A stretch of 64,000 nucleotides of DNA, from contig NZ_CP073318.1 of NCBI RefSeq assembly GCF_018263855.1, positions 8,060,001 to 8,124,000 on the forward strand. Direction: 5' to 3'. The DNA is from Kutzneria sp. CA-103260. Its GTDB lineage: Bacteria; Actinomycetota; Actinomycetes; Mycobacteriales; Pseudonocardiaceae. The notes beneath the pieces were generated by a model. The model saw nothing but the letters and a program-made list of their open reading frames with translations, had not been told where the DNA came from and searched no databases. This document shows, in pieces, positions 32,441 through 40,035 of this stretch. Position 1 is the first letter of the stretch; each line of letters begins with the position of its first letter. Made by a program: the position numbers and the translations under genes.

Positions 32441-32981
32441 TCGCCACCACCAGCGCCGAGCCGATCACCGTGCCCCACAGGTCGGGCAGGCCCAGCCAAG
32501 CCGTGACCGCCACAACCACCGCGCCGGCCAGCGCCGCCACCGCGTAGATCTCCTTGCGCAGCACCATCGGGATCTCCCGCAACAGGACGTCCCGGATCGC
32601 GCCGCCGCCGATGCCGACCGTCATGCCGATCAGGCAGGCCGTGTAGGCCGGCACCCCGTGCTGCAGCGCCGTTGTCGTGCCGGCCGTGACGAACACGCCC
32701 AGGCCCACCGCGTCGGCCAGCAGCACCGACCGGCGCAGGCGGGCGACCTGCGGGTGGAAGAAGAACACCACGATCCCGGTCACCGCCGCCGTGAGCAGGT
32801 AGGGCCAGCTACGCAGCGTGGTCGGCGGGTGGATGCCGAGCAACAGGTCCCGGATGATGCCGCCGCCCAGCGCCGTCGTCAGACCCAGCACCACCACGCC
32901 GAACACGTCCAGCTTGGCCCGCACGGCGGCAAGCGCGCCGGAGGCCGCGAACGCGACTAGACCAATCAGCTCAATGACCAC
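32370..32981 (-). CDS. TRIC/UPF0126-family membrane channel
   Basis: A 203-residue protein with seven hydrophobic helices in two repeats, each with the diagnostic glycine motif: GLTTALGGGIIRDLLLG and GMTVGIGGGAIRDVLLRE. Prokaryotic TRIC proteins are trimeric monovalent-cation channels. The GTG at 32981 places the first helix (IELIGLVAFAASGALAAV) at the N-terminus. It overlaps the previous gene tail to tail. Confidence 0.92.
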   Translation of the reverse strand: MVIELIGLVAFAASGALAAVRAKLDVFGVVVLGLTTALGGGIIRDLLLGIHPPTTLRSWPYLLTAAVTGIVVFFFHPQVARLRRSVLLADAVGLGVFVTAGTTTALQHGVPAYTACLIGMTVGIGGGAIRDVLLREIPMVLRKEIYAVAALAGAVVVAVTAWLGLPDLWGTVIGSALVVAIRLTALWRHWNAPVPRAGETAES

Positions 32982-33055
32982 GGTTGCGCAGCGTAGAGGG
33001 CCGGCCGAACTACTATCGGTAGAGACCGGATGGTCCGGTTGGAGCGCACCCGACA

Positions 33056-33727
33056 ATGGGGAACATGCGGATCATCCTGGTACGGCACGGGGAGAGCCTC
33101 GGCAACGTCGACGAGCTGGCGTACTGCCGGATCCCCGACCACGCGCTGCCGTTGACCAAACGCGGCGAGCAGCAGGCGGCCGACACCGCGCCGGCGATCC
33201 GGGCGTTGCTCGCACCCGGGCCGGTAGCCGCCTACGTGAGCCCGTACCTGCGCACCAGACAGACGCTGGAACTGCTCGGGGTCCGGGACCTCACCGATCG
33301 GACTGTCGCCGAGCCCCGGCTGCGGGAGCAGGACTGGGGCAACCTCCAGGACCCGGTCGAGCAGGAGGTGCAGAAGCGCCTCCGACACGAGTTCGGCCAC
33401 TTCTTCTACCGCCTGCCGCACGGCGAGTCCGGGGCCGACGTCGACGACCGCGTCGCCAGCTTCCTGGCCGAGCTGGAGCTTCGCATGCTGCAGCAGGCCA
33501 GCCATCCGCACACCGTGCTCGTCGTCTCGCACGGGCTGGCCATGCGGCTGCTGTGCCGGCGGCTGTTCTCGTGGAGCATCGAGCTGTTCGAGTCCCTGTC
33601 CAACCCCGGGCACTGCGAGTACCGGGTGCTGGAACGGGACGCCGACGGGGAGTGGACCATCGACCGCCCCTTCGGCCAGTGGCGGCAGTCCCCCGACGGC
33701 ACCACCCAGAAGACCTCGGTCCGCTGA
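33056..33727 (+). CDS. Histidine phosphatase family protein
   Basis: A 223-residue branch-1 histidine phosphatase (phosphoglycerate-mutase-like). The catalytic RHG is at residues 10-12 (ILVRHGESLGN) and the second His is in VLVVSHGLAMR. EQDWGNLQ supplies the conserved acidic loop. These enzymes hydrolyse small phosphate esters; the substrate cannot be read from sequence. The ATG at 33056 or 33065 (MRIILVRHG) could be used. It is divergent from the TRIC gene and followed by a strong hairpin. Confidence 0.88.
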   Translation: MGNMRIILVRHGESLGNVDELAYCRIPDHALPLTKRGEQQAADTAPAIRALLAPGPVAAYVSPYLRTRQTLELLGVRDLTDRTVAEPRLREQDWGNLQDPVEQEVQKRLRHEFGHFFYRLPHGESGADVDDRVASFLAELELRMLQQASHPHTVLVVSHGLAMRLLCRRLFSWSIELFESLSNPGHCEYRVLERDADGEWTIDRPFGQWRQSPDGTTQKTSVR

Positions 33728-33745
33728 CACTCCCCTCCCCCCTTC

Positions 33746-33800
33746 TGCCACATGTGGACCACATTCGCCCTCCACGCGCGAATGCGGTCCACATGTGGCA
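33746..33800. terminator. 23-bp hairpin between convergent genes
   Basis: Arms 33746-33768 and 33778-33800 pair over 23 bp with one G-U (TGCCACATGTGGACC...). The loop is 9 nt. It stands between the phosphatase and the convergent rpmF and can serve as a bidirectional terminator. Confidence 0.8.
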
Positions 33801-33807
33801 ACTGAGG

Positions 33808-33969
33808 TCAGCTCAGGAAGCCTCGGCGGTAGGCGGGGATGAGGTGACGGGGCACGAGGATTCGCTTGCCGTCAACGACGATCGGCACCAGCTCGGGGGC
33901 GACCGCCTTCCACTGGGCGCGGCGGTGACGGGTGTTGCTGCGCGACGTCTTGCGCTTGGGCACGGCCAT
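33808..33969 (-). CDS. rpmF: 50S ribosomal protein L32, zinc-independent
   Basis: A 53-residue protein, MAVPKRKTSRSNTRHRRAQW onward, which is the L32 N-terminal signature. It has no cysteines at all, so it lacks the zinc ribbon of the standard form and is a C-minus paralogue. Its ATG overlaps the L31 stop (ATGA), so it is the last gene of a Mrf-L31-L32 minus-strand operon. It is expected to replace zinc-binding L32 during zinc starvation. Confidence 0.93.
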   Translation of the reverse strand: MAVPKRKTSRSNTRHRRAQWKAVAPELVPIVVDGKRILVPRHLIPAYRRGFLS

Positions 33970-34220
33970 CAGCGGGTCCTCTTCCCGTAGCGGCGGTTGA
34001 ACTTCTCGACCCGGCCGGCGGTGTCGACGAGGCGCTGGGCGCCGGTCCAGAACGGGTGGGAGTCGGCGGTGATGTCGACCACCAGCAGCGGATAGGTGTT
34101 GCCGTCACTCCATTCCACGGTCCGGTCCGAGGTGGCGGTGGACCGGGTCAGGAACGAGGTCCCGGTGGAGGAGTCCTGGAACACCACGGGGTGGTAGTCG
34201 GGGTGAATGCCGTTCTTCAT
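33969..34220 (-). CDS. rpmE2: 50S ribosomal protein L31 type B, zinc-independent
   Basis: An 83-residue L31 of the B type (MKNGIHPDYHPVVFQDSSTG, WSDGNTYPLLVVDITADSHPFWTG, FNRRYGKR). Type-B L31 lacks the CxxC zinc motif of the A type, and no Cys is present. It overlaps the upstream CobW-like gene and the downstream rpmF by 4 nt each, so the three are coupled. Replacing zinc-L31 on ribosomes frees zinc under limitation. Confidence 0.95.
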   Translation of the reverse strand: MKNGIHPDYHPVVFQDSSTGTSFLTRSTATSDRTVEWSDGNTYPLLVVDITADSHPFWTGAQRLVDTAGRVEKFNRRYGKRTR

Positions 34221-35326
34221 CGCAGTTCGTCCTCACGGTCGGTGAACAGGTACTGGTCGCGGTAGCCGTCCCAGGCGGACAGTCCGGCCGCGAGTTCGGC
34301 GTCGGTGACGAGGGCGTCGCGCAGCGCGGCGGTGATCTCGGCGTGGTCGGCGCCGTCGGTGAGCACGACGATCTCGTTGGCACGGTCGCCGTAGTACGGG
34401 TCCCAGTTCAGGGCGGCCATGGCCCGACGGTCGTCATCGACGCCCTCCCAGTCGTCGATCGCCGCCAGCCACGGCCCGGCGTGGCCGATCTGGAGTCCGC
34501 CGCCGGCGGATTCGAGCCACAGGGCGATGTCCGGTCGGCTGGCGAGCCAGAATCGGCCCCTGGTGCGCACAACACCGTCGAGCAGCACGTCGATGTTGGC
34601 GTGGAAGCGGTCCGGATGGAACGGTCGCCGCTCGCTGAACAGCAGCAGCTCGAAGCCGTCCTCACGGTGCAGCGGCGGCTCGCCGCGCAGCAGCGGGCCG
34701 TGCGCGTTGTCGGGACGTCCACGCCGGGCGTTGGCCGGCAGCCGGGACAGCCAGTCGACCCCGCCCAATGGCACCAGCAAAGCGGTCGGCGCGAGTCGTC
34801 GGAACGCGGCGTCGAGTCGGCCGGCCGGACCGGTGAGCACGAGCACGTCGGCGAACTCGACCTGACCGACGGCGACCTGAGCCAGCGTGCGCGCGTCGTC
34901 GGCACTCCCGCCGAGTCCGTGTTCATGCATGGTGGTGTCACCGGTGGCGCACTCGAGCCAGTGTTCGTGGTCGACGGCGGTGACCACGGCCTGCACCCGC
35001 GAACGGTCCAGCGCCCAGCAGACCGGTTCCGGTTCCATCCGCGGATCCAGATGCAGCACGATCCGGCGGACGTCCTCCCGTTGCGAGAGCTGGGACACCA
35101 GCGGCAGCAGGTCCTCGCGCATCGTGCACGACACGCAGCCGTGACCCAGTTCGAGCACGGTCCAGGCGTCCTCGCCGCGGTGTCGCAGCCGTCGCCGCAC
35201 CACACCTTCGGTCACCCGGCTCAGGTCGTGGTGCACGACGGCGGTGTCGCCGCCGGCCAGTTCGTCGGCCACCCGCTCGGCCGCCGTCGCCGCCAGGCCG
35301 CCGACCAGCACGATCGGTACGGACAC
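34217..35326 (-). CDS. mrf: CobW-family protein, Mrf-like ribosome hibernation factor
   Basis: A 369-residue CobW-fold protein closely resembling mycobacterial Mrf (Rv0106 type), which recruits the hibernation factor Mpy to zinc-starved C-minus ribosomes. GHGCVSCTMREDLLPLVSQL replaces the usual CxCC metal motif, and VCWALDRS and WLASRPDIALWLESAGGGL are shared. The P-loop position reads VLVGGLAATAAERV, with no GKT, so GTP binding is doubtful, as in Mrf. The CobW C-terminal domain is present. It heads the operon with L31 and L32 and is divergent from L28, with a candidate Zur box 12 nt upstream of the start. Confidence 0.85.
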   Translation of the reverse strand: MSVPIVLVGGLAATAAERVADELAGGDTAVVHHDLSRVTEGVVRRRLRHRGEDAWTVLELGHGCVSCTMREDLLPLVSQLSQREDVRRIVLHLDPRMEPEPVCWALDRSRVQAVVTAVDHEHWLECATGDTTMHEHGLGGSADDARTLAQVAVGQVEFADVLVLTGPAGRLDAAFRRLAPTALLVPLGGVDWLSRLPANARRGRPDNAHGPLLRGEPPLHREDGFELLLFSERRPFHPDRFHANIDVLLDGVVRTRGRFWLASRPDIALWLESAGGGLQIGHAGPWLAAIDDWEGVDDDRRAMAALNWDPYYGDRANEIVVLTDGADHAEITAALRDALVTDAELAAGLSAWDGYRDQYLFTDREDELR

Positions 35327-35337
35327 GAGCCCTCCTA

Positions 35338-35353
35338 TCGAGAACGATTTCCA
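35338..35353 (-). promoter_or_regulatory. Candidate Zur box for mrf-rpmE2-rpmF
   Basis: Minus-strand TGGAAATCGTTCTCGA resembles the actinobacterial Zur consensus TGAAAATNATTTTCA over most positions. It lies directly upstream of the mrf start. Zinc-loaded Zur would repress here; loss of zinc would open the operon. Confidence 0.6.
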
Positions 35354-35392
35354 TCTACGGCGGTGGTCACGCTACCCTGCCGAGGGAATTTT

Positions 35393-35410
35393 TGAAAACG
35401 AATGTCGTTA
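35393..35410 (+). promoter_or_regulatory. Candidate Zur box for rpmB2-rpmG2-rpsN2-rpsR2
   Basis: TGAAAACGAATGTCGTTA contains the inverted repeat AACGA-ATG-TCGTT and resembles Zur operators. It ends 14 nt upstream of the rpmB ATG, over the ribosome-binding region AAGGAGGTG, where repressor binding would block transcription. Confidence 0.65.
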
Positions 35411-35424
35411 CAAGGAGGTGCAGC

Positions 35425-35646
35425 ATGGCTAAGCGCTGCCAGGTGACCGGCAGCGGCCCCGGCTACGGCAAGCAGGTGTCGCACTCGCACCGGCGGACCT
35501 CCCGCCGCTGGGAGCCGAATCTCCAGCGCCGCCGCTACTGGGTGCCGTCCCAGCGGCGCTGGGTGACGCTGCGACTGTCCGCCAAGGCGATCAAGACCAT
35601 CGACCGCAAGGGGATCGACGCGGTCCTGGCCGGAATGGAGCAGTAA
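35425..35646 (+). CDS. rpmB2: 50S ribosomal protein L28, alternative form
   Basis: A 73-residue L28 (MAKRCQVTGSGPGYGKQVSHSHRRTSRRWEPNLQRRR). The ATG at 35425 follows an ideal AAGGAGGTG. One Cys remains near the N-terminus (KRCQVTG) but the paired CxxC motifs of the zinc form are absent. It is first in a four-gene ribosomal operon with 1-nt overlaps, divergent from mrf, under the candidate Zur box. Confidence 0.95.
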   Translation: MAKRCQVTGSGPGYGKQVSHSHRRTSRRWEPNLQRRRYWVPSQRRWVTLRLSAKAIKTIDRKGIDAVLAGMEQ

Positions 35647-35810
35647 TGGCTCGCAACGAGGTTCGACCGATCGTGAAGCTGCGTTCCACGGCGGGCACCG
35701 GCTTCACCTACGTCACGCGCAAGAACCGCCGCAACGACCCGGACCGCCTGGTGCTGCGCAAGTTCGACCCGGTGGCCCGCAAGCACGTCGACTTCCGCGA
35801 GGAGCGCTGA
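35646..35810 (+). CDS. rpmG2: 50S ribosomal protein L33, zinc-independent
   Basis: A 54-residue L33 (MARNEVRPIVKLRSTAGTGF, YVTRKNRRNDPDRLVLRKFDP). The standard form has two CxxC pairs; this one has no Cys, making it the C-minus paralogue. Its ATG overlaps the L28 stop (TAATG), and its stop is followed immediately by the S14 start. Confidence 0.95.
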   Translation: MARNEVRPIVKLRSTAGTGFTYVTRKNRRNDPDRLVLRKFDPVARKHVDFREER

Positions 35811-36116
35811 ATGGCGAAGAAGTCCAAGATCGCCAAGAACGCCCAGCGCCGGGAGACCGTGGCCCGCTACGCACAGCGTCGGGCCGAGCTGAAGCTGGTC
35901 GTCTCCAATCCGGCGGCCAGCCCGGCCGAGCGCGAGGCCGCCGCGCTCGGCCTGCAGAAGCTGCCCCGTGACGCCAGCCCGACCCGCCTGCGCAACCGGG
36001 ACGCGGTGGACGGGCGTCCCCGCGGCTTCTTCCGCAAGTTCGGGCTGTCGCGGCTGCGGCTGCGCGAGGCCGCGCACCGTGGCGAGCTGCCCGGCGTCAG
36101 CAAGTCGAGTTGGTGA
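35811..36116 (+). CDS. rpsN2: 30S ribosomal protein S14, zinc-independent
   Basis: A 101-residue long-type S14 (MAKKSKIAKNAQRRETVARY; SPTRLRNRDAVDGRPRGFFRKFGLSRLRLRE). The zinc-form CxxC...CxxC positions are occupied by other residues and no Cys is present. The longer length is characteristic of the C-minus type. It follows L33 directly. Confidence 0.95.
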   Translation: MAKKSKIAKNAQRRETVARYAQRRAELKLVVSNPAASPAEREAAALGLQKLPRDASPTRLRNRDAVDGRPRGFFRKFGLSRLRLREAAHRGELPGVSKSSW

Positions 36117-36124
36117 GGACGACC

Positions 36125-36364
36125 ATGCCCAGGACCGACCGGCGCCCGCCACGGCGCAAGGTGAACCTGCTTCGCCGCGAGGGCGTGACCCGAGTGGACT
36201 GGAAGGACGTCACGCTGCTGCGCAAGTTCATCTCCGACCGCGGCAAGATCCGCTCCCGCCGCGTGACCGGGCTGACGCCGCAGGAGCAGCGCGCGGTCGC
36301 CACCGCGATCAAGAACGCGCGTGAAATGGCCCTCTTGCCCTATCCGGGGCCTTCGCAGCGCTGA
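36125..36364 (+). CDS. rpsR2: 30S ribosomal protein S18, zinc-independent
   Basis: A 79-residue S18 (RRKVNLLRREGVTRVDWKDVTLLRKFISDRGKIRSRRVTGLTPQEQRAVATAIKNAREMALLPY). The CxxC found in zinc-binding S18 is absent. The ATG at 36125 is 8 nt after the S14 stop, with GAGGACG as the ribosome-binding site. It is last in the operon, before a strong terminator hairpin. Confidence 0.95.
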   Translation: MPRTDRRPPRRKVNLLRREGVTRVDWKDVTLLRKFISDRGKIRSRRVTGLTPQEQRAVATAIKNAREMALLPYPGPSQR

Positions 36365-36371
36365 GATTGGT

Positions 36372-36420
36372 CACATGCGCTTCCTACTTGACCGTTGACG
36401 TCAAGTAGGAAGCGCATGTG
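36372..36420 (+). terminator. 21-bp perfect hairpin after rpsR2
   Basis: Arms 36372-36392 and 36400-36420 (CACATGCGCTTCCTACTTGAC and its complement), loop CGTTGAC. The tip resembles that of the palindrome at 20064. The 3' arm ends with the GTG used as the start of bluB. Confidence 0.85.
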
Positions 36421-37053
36421 CATCCTCTCTACGACGTGCTGTACCGCCGCCGCGACACCCGGCGCGAGTTCACCGGCGAGCCGATCGACCCCGCCGTGTT
36501 GGAGCGGGTGCTGCGGGCCGCGCACGCGGCGCCGAGCGTCGGGCTGTCCCAGCCGTGGGACTTCGTGCTCGTCTCCGACGAGCACGTGCGCCGGCAGTTC
36601 CGCGACCACGTGCTGGCCGAACGCGGCGTGTTCGAGGCCTCGCTCGACCCGGAGCGGGCCGCGGTGTTCGACCGGATCAAGATCGAGGGCGTGCTGGAGT
36701 CCAGCCTCGGCGTGGTCGTCTGCTACGACCCGGAGCGCGGCTCGCCGGCGGTGCTCGGCCGGCACGCCATCGCCGACGCCGGCCTGTACTCGGTGTGCCT
36801 GGCCATCGAGAACCTGTGGCTGGCGGCCACCGCCGAGGGACTGGGCCTGGGCTGGGTGAGCTTCTACCGGGAGGACTTCCTGCGCCGCCTGCTCGGCGTG
36901 CCGGCCGGCATCCGCCCGGTGGCCTGGCTCTGCCTCGGTGGCGTGCGCGACCTGCCCGATGTTCCCGATCTGGAGCGACACGGGTGGCGGGAACGGTTGC
37001 CACTCGATGACGTTGTCCACCATGAGCGGTACGGTCAACGGCCAGGCCGGTAG
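36418..37053 (+). CDS. bluB: BluB, 5,6-dimethylbenzimidazole synthase
   Basis: Flavin-destroying nitroreductase-fold enzyme that converts FMNH2 to the lower ligand of cobalamin. The 211-residue protein shows RRRDTRREFTGEPIDPAVLERVLRAAHAAPSVGLSQPWDFVLV; APSVGLSQPWDF is the BluB signature. CLAIENLWLAATAEGLGLGWVSFY is the second conserved block. The only start at the conserved N-terminus is the GTG at 36418, embedded in the 3' arm of the preceding hairpin with no ribosome-binding site, so translation may be leaderless or the start may be GTG 36436. No other cobalamin genes are close. Confidence 0.86.
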   Translation: MHPLYDVLYRRRDTRREFTGEPIDPAVLERVLRAAHAAPSVGLSQPWDFVLVSDEHVRRQFRDHVLAERGVFEASLDPERAAVFDRIKIEGVLESSLGVVVCYDPERGSPAVLGRHAIADAGLYSVCLAIENLWLAATAEGLGLGWVSFYREDFLRRLLGVPAGIRPVAWLCLGGVRDLPDVPDLERHGWRERLPLDDVVHHERYGQRPGR

Positions 37054-37103
37054 CCTGGCCCGAGTCGAACCGCATCGAAGAAGCAGGGGACGTCGAGGAC
37101 CCA

Positions 37104-38603
37104 GTGGAGCAGGACGATTCGCTCGTAGGGGGACAGCTCCCGCAGCAGGACATGCGCGTGCGCCTGCTGATCAATGCTGGCCGCCTGGGTGAGGCGAACA
37201 CCCTGTTCGAGCAGGTCGTCTCCCGTGGACCGACCAACGCCGACCGCTGGGGCCGGTCCTATCTGCTCGTGCACCGGGCGACGATGGCCTGGCGGCTGCG
37301 CCGGATTCCGCTGGCGCTGGAGCTGGCCGCCGAGGGCTGGACCGAAATGGACTCCGAGCCGCCGAGCGGCACGCTCGCCGCCCGGGCCCTCGGGCAGCTC
37401 GGCTACCTGCTGGAGGGCATCGGCCACCGGCGGGCGGCGCTGGACATCACCCGGCTGGCGCTGCACGTGGCCCGGGAGGCCGGCGACAAGTCGGCGCTCG
37501 CCCAGTGCCTGCAACGGCTCGGCGGCACCCTGAACTTCCGGGCCGTCGACGGCAGTCCGGTCAACGCGCACGAGATCTTCGGCGAGGCCCGGCAGCACCT
37601 CGGTGAGGGCTTGGCCATGGTCGGGCCGGACGACGCCAGCTACTGGGCGCTGCGCGGGGCCTACTCGCGTTCGCTGGCCGGCACCGGCGACCTGGAGCTG
37701 GCCGCCCGGCACGCCACTGAGGTGCTGGCGTACGGGCAGGAGTCCGGCGACCTGTGGTCCCTGGCCGTCGGCAACTGGGTGCTCGGCTGCGTGCACAGTG
37801 GTCTCGGCGAGTTCGTGCAGGCCCGGACCATGGCCAGCCGGGCCGTCGCCGCCGCCGACAAGATCAACGACAACTCCCTGCTGCTGCGGTTCTCCCTGGA
37901 CCTGGCCGACATCTGCGCCGCCATGGAGGACGAGGTCGGCGAGGCCGCCGCGCTGCGGTGCAGCGTGACCGCGAGCCGCGTCGCCACCGAGACGCTGCAG
38001 GAAGGGCTCGGGCAGGCGCTGGAGCAGCGGCGGCTGGCCGTGCAGGCGCAGAAGCTGGCCATGGCCGCTCAGGAGGCCGCCGCCCGGGATCCGCTGACCG
38101 GGCTGGCCAACCGGCTCGGGCTGGAGCGCAGCGCCCAGCAGCTGTTGGAGGGCACCGCTTCCAAGGGCAAGGTGCCATGGCTGGTGTTAGTGGACGTCGA
38201 CTGGTTCAAGGACGTCAACGACGACGCCGGGCACGCCGCCGGCGACGCCGCCCTGCGGGAGATCGCCCGGTTGCTTCGGCGGGAGTGCCGCAGCGACGAC
38301 CTGGTCGCCCGCTGGGCCGGTGACGAGTTCGTCGTCCTGCTCGGTGACGCCGGCCCCAGCGCCGACGTCGGCCCCGCCGTGGCCGAACGCATCCGCGCCG
38401 CCGTCGACCAGCACGACTGGCGCATCGTGCTCGGCACCGCCCGCCGCCCCACCGTCTCCATCGGCGTCGCCGGCGGCCCCGCCAAGCTCGACCAGCTCTT
38501 CGCCGCCGCCGACATCGCCCTCTACCGGGCCAAGCGCCAGGGCCGCAACCGGGTCGAGGTGCACGAGACCATGGCCCGGATGGGCGAGCTCTCGGAGAGC
38601 TGA
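37104..38603 (+). CDS. TPR-GGDEF diguanylate cyclase
   Basis: A 499-residue soluble protein. Residues 20-310 are helical TPR-like repeats (GRLGEANTLFEQVV, ALGQLGYLLEGIGHRRAALDIT and others). A coiled linker follows, and then a GGDEF domain (RDPLTGLANRLGLERS; VDVDWFKDVNDDAGHAAGD; WAGDEFV with the active motif AGDEF at 405-409). It should make cyclic di-GMP; no EAL domain is present. The I-site RxxD five residues before the motif is present as RSDD-like residues but not clear. GTG start at 37104. TPR-GGDEF proteins regulate development in actinomycetes. Confidence 0.92.
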   Translation: MEQDDSLVGGQLPQQDMRVRLLINAGRLGEANTLFEQVVSRGPTNADRWGRSYLLVHRATMAWRLRRIPLALELAAEGWTEMDSEPPSGTLAARALGQLGYLLEGIGHRRAALDITRLALHVAREAGDKSALAQCLQRLGGTLNFRAVDGSPVNAHEIFGEARQHLGEGLAMVGPDDASYWALRGAYSRSLAGTGDLELAARHATEVLAYGQESGDLWSLAVGNWVLGCVHSGLGEFVQARTMASRAVAAADKINDNSLLLRFSLDLADICAAMEDEVGEAAALRCSVTASRVATETLQEGLGQALEQRRLAVQAQKLAMAAQEAAARDPLTGLANRLGLERSAQQLLEGTASKGKVPWLVLVDVDWFKDVNDDAGHAAGDAALREIARLLRRECRSDDLVARWAGDEFVVLLGDAGPSADVGPAVAERIRAAVDQHDWRIVLGTARRPTVSIGVAGGPAKLDQLFAAADIALYRAKRQGRNRVEVHETMARMGELSES

Positions 38604-38880
38604 CTCTCCATTTGCAACTTGCACAACGCATATGGCGGGCGGGTATCCACAGCGATCACCCTCGCCCCCCAGCTGTCCACAGGCGACCGGCATCCAAGAT
38701 CCACTTCCCCGTGCCGCGGATAGACTGGCGACGGGGCCGGCCCCCGGGTGGGTGGGGGCGTGAATCTGCCCGTGTCCATCAGATGAGACGGGCCGTTAAT
38801 TGTTGACAGTGTTGATCTTCCACCCGAGTAGACCAAGGACCCCGGCAAAACGCCAGGGCCCTTCAACAATGATTAACAGT
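38604..38880. other. Intergenic region with G-rich repeat
   Basis: About 277 nt between the GGDEF gene and the convergent response regulator; no credible gene. The G-rich tract at 38733-38758 (GGGGCCGGCCCCCGGGTGGG...) recurs in inverse orientation at 63283-63309 with one extra base. A TTGACA hexamer (38803-38808) is the only promoter-like sign. Confidence 0.5.
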
Positions 38881-39528
38881 TCAGGCGATGAGCCCACCTC
38901 GATAGGCGACAAGAGCGGCCTGCACGCGGTTGACAGCGCCGATCTTGCCGAGAACCGAGGAGACATAGCCCTTCACGGTGGCCTCGGACAGGTGCAGCGC
39001 GCCGCCGATCTCGGCGTTGGACATGCCCTGGCCGATGAGCTGGAGGACCTCGCGCTCCCGTTCGGACAGGGAGGTGAGCAGCCGGCGGGCGGGCTCGGCG
39101 GCGCGTTCGCCGTCGGCGACGGCGGCGAGCACGCGGGCGGCCACGCCGGGGTCGAGCACGGCGCCGCCACGAGCCAGGTCGCGCACGGCCTTGACCAGCT
39201 GTTCGGGCTCGGTGTCCTTGAGCAGGAAGCCGCTGGCGCCCAGGCGCAGCGCCTCCGAGACGTACTCGTCGACGTCGAAGGTGGTCAGCATGGCGACCCG
39301 GGGCTGCTCGGGCAGGGTGCGCAGCCGGCGCAGCGCGACGAGCCCGTCGGCGGAGCGCATCCGCACGTCGAGCAGCACGACGTGCGGCCGGTGCTGCCGC
39401 GCCAGGTCGGCGACGAGCAGGCCGTCATCGCACTCGGCGACCACCTCTATGTCGCCGGCGCTGCTGAGAATCATCCTGAGGCCGGATCGGACGAGATCCT
39501 CGTCGTCAGCCAGCATCACCTTGATCAC
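38881..39528 (-). CDS. NarL/FixJ-family response regulator, orphan
   Basis: A 215-residue regulator. The receiver domain has acidic ADDED, phospho-acceptor Asp in VVLLDVRMRSADG, Thr in MLTTFD and Lys in FLLKDTEPEQL. The LuxR-type HTH is LSEREREVLQLIGQGMSNAEIGGALHLSEATVKGYVSSVLGKI. The GTG at 39528 follows GGAGG. No histidine kinase gene adjoins; NarL-type partners are usually adjacent, so this is an orphan in the window. The small membrane-protein frame upstream on the same strand might be part of the unit. Confidence 0.92.
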   Translation of the reverse strand: MIKVMLADDEDLVRSGLRMILSSAGDIEVVAECDDGLLVADLARQHRPHVVLLDVRMRSADGLVALRRLRTLPEQPRVAMLTTFDVDEYVSEALRLGASGFLLKDTEPEQLVKAVRDLARGGAVLDPGVAARVLAAVADGERAAEPARRLLTSLSEREREVLQLIGQGMSNAEIGGALHLSEATVKGYVSSVLGKIGAVNRVQAALVAYRGGLIA

Positions 39529-39711
39529 CGGATGCCTCCCCGATTCGGCGCTGCGTGCTCGCTTTAGCCAAGCATCACTCATCTTGACGCAACCACGGGT
39601 TACCGCGGTGTTATCTCATCATGTGGTCCCGGATTTGCCTAGAAGTTCCGGCAAGTTGACGCACGCACCGAAATATCAACGGTTTCCAAACCTGTGAACC
39701 GACTTGCACGA

Positions 39712-39942
39712 TCAGGGGTGACCATGCCGGCCGGCCGAGCGCAGGCTGCGGGCGGCGACGAGTGTCAAGCCGCCGAACAGCCACCCGCCGACCGCCCCGA
39801 GCACGGCGCCGGCCAGCCCGGCCCCGTGCAGCATGGCGAGCAGGCCGCCGGCCCCGCCGCTGGCTCGCATCCGCCACCGCCCCTGGTCATGAGCAAGTTC
39901 CTCGTCGAGCCACCGCACCACGGATCCGGTCAAGCCGCTCAC
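39712..39942 (-). CDS. Possible small membrane protein
   Basis: A 76-residue frame with a polar N-terminus (VVRWLDEELAHDQGRWRMRA) and one or two hydrophobic segments (GGLLAMLHGAGLAGAVLGAVGGWLFGGLTLVAA). The composition is that of a real membrane protein, and the complementary strand has no better candidate. The GTG start has an AAGGG that is too close to work well. It is divergent from the secreted acylase. Family not recognised. Confidence 0.42.
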   Translation of the reverse strand: MSGLTGSVVRWLDEELAHDQGRWRMRASGGAGGLLAMLHGAGLAGAVLGAVGGWLFGGLTLVAARSLRSAGRHGHP

Positions 39943-39996
39943 CCTTCAGAGTGAATGTCTAACGTGAAGCACTTTCGCGTTGAACTACTCGGAAGT

Positions 39997-40011
39997 AACG
40001 TGCGTCACGTT
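39997..40011. promoter_or_regulatory. Inverted repeat AACGTG-CGT-CACGTT upstream of acylase
   Basis: A perfect 6-bp inverted repeat with 3-nt spacer, 25 nt upstream of the acylase start. A further AACGTG lies at 39961. It could be an operator for the secreted enzyme. Confidence 0.35.
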
Positions 40012-40035
40012 GCTCCCTCGAGAGGACCCCTGCCC

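Noticed and set aside
38604..38806. Short plus-strand frames after the GGDEF gene
   Set aside because: Translations are Arg/Pro-rich, lack ribosome-binding sites and cover a G-rich repeat.
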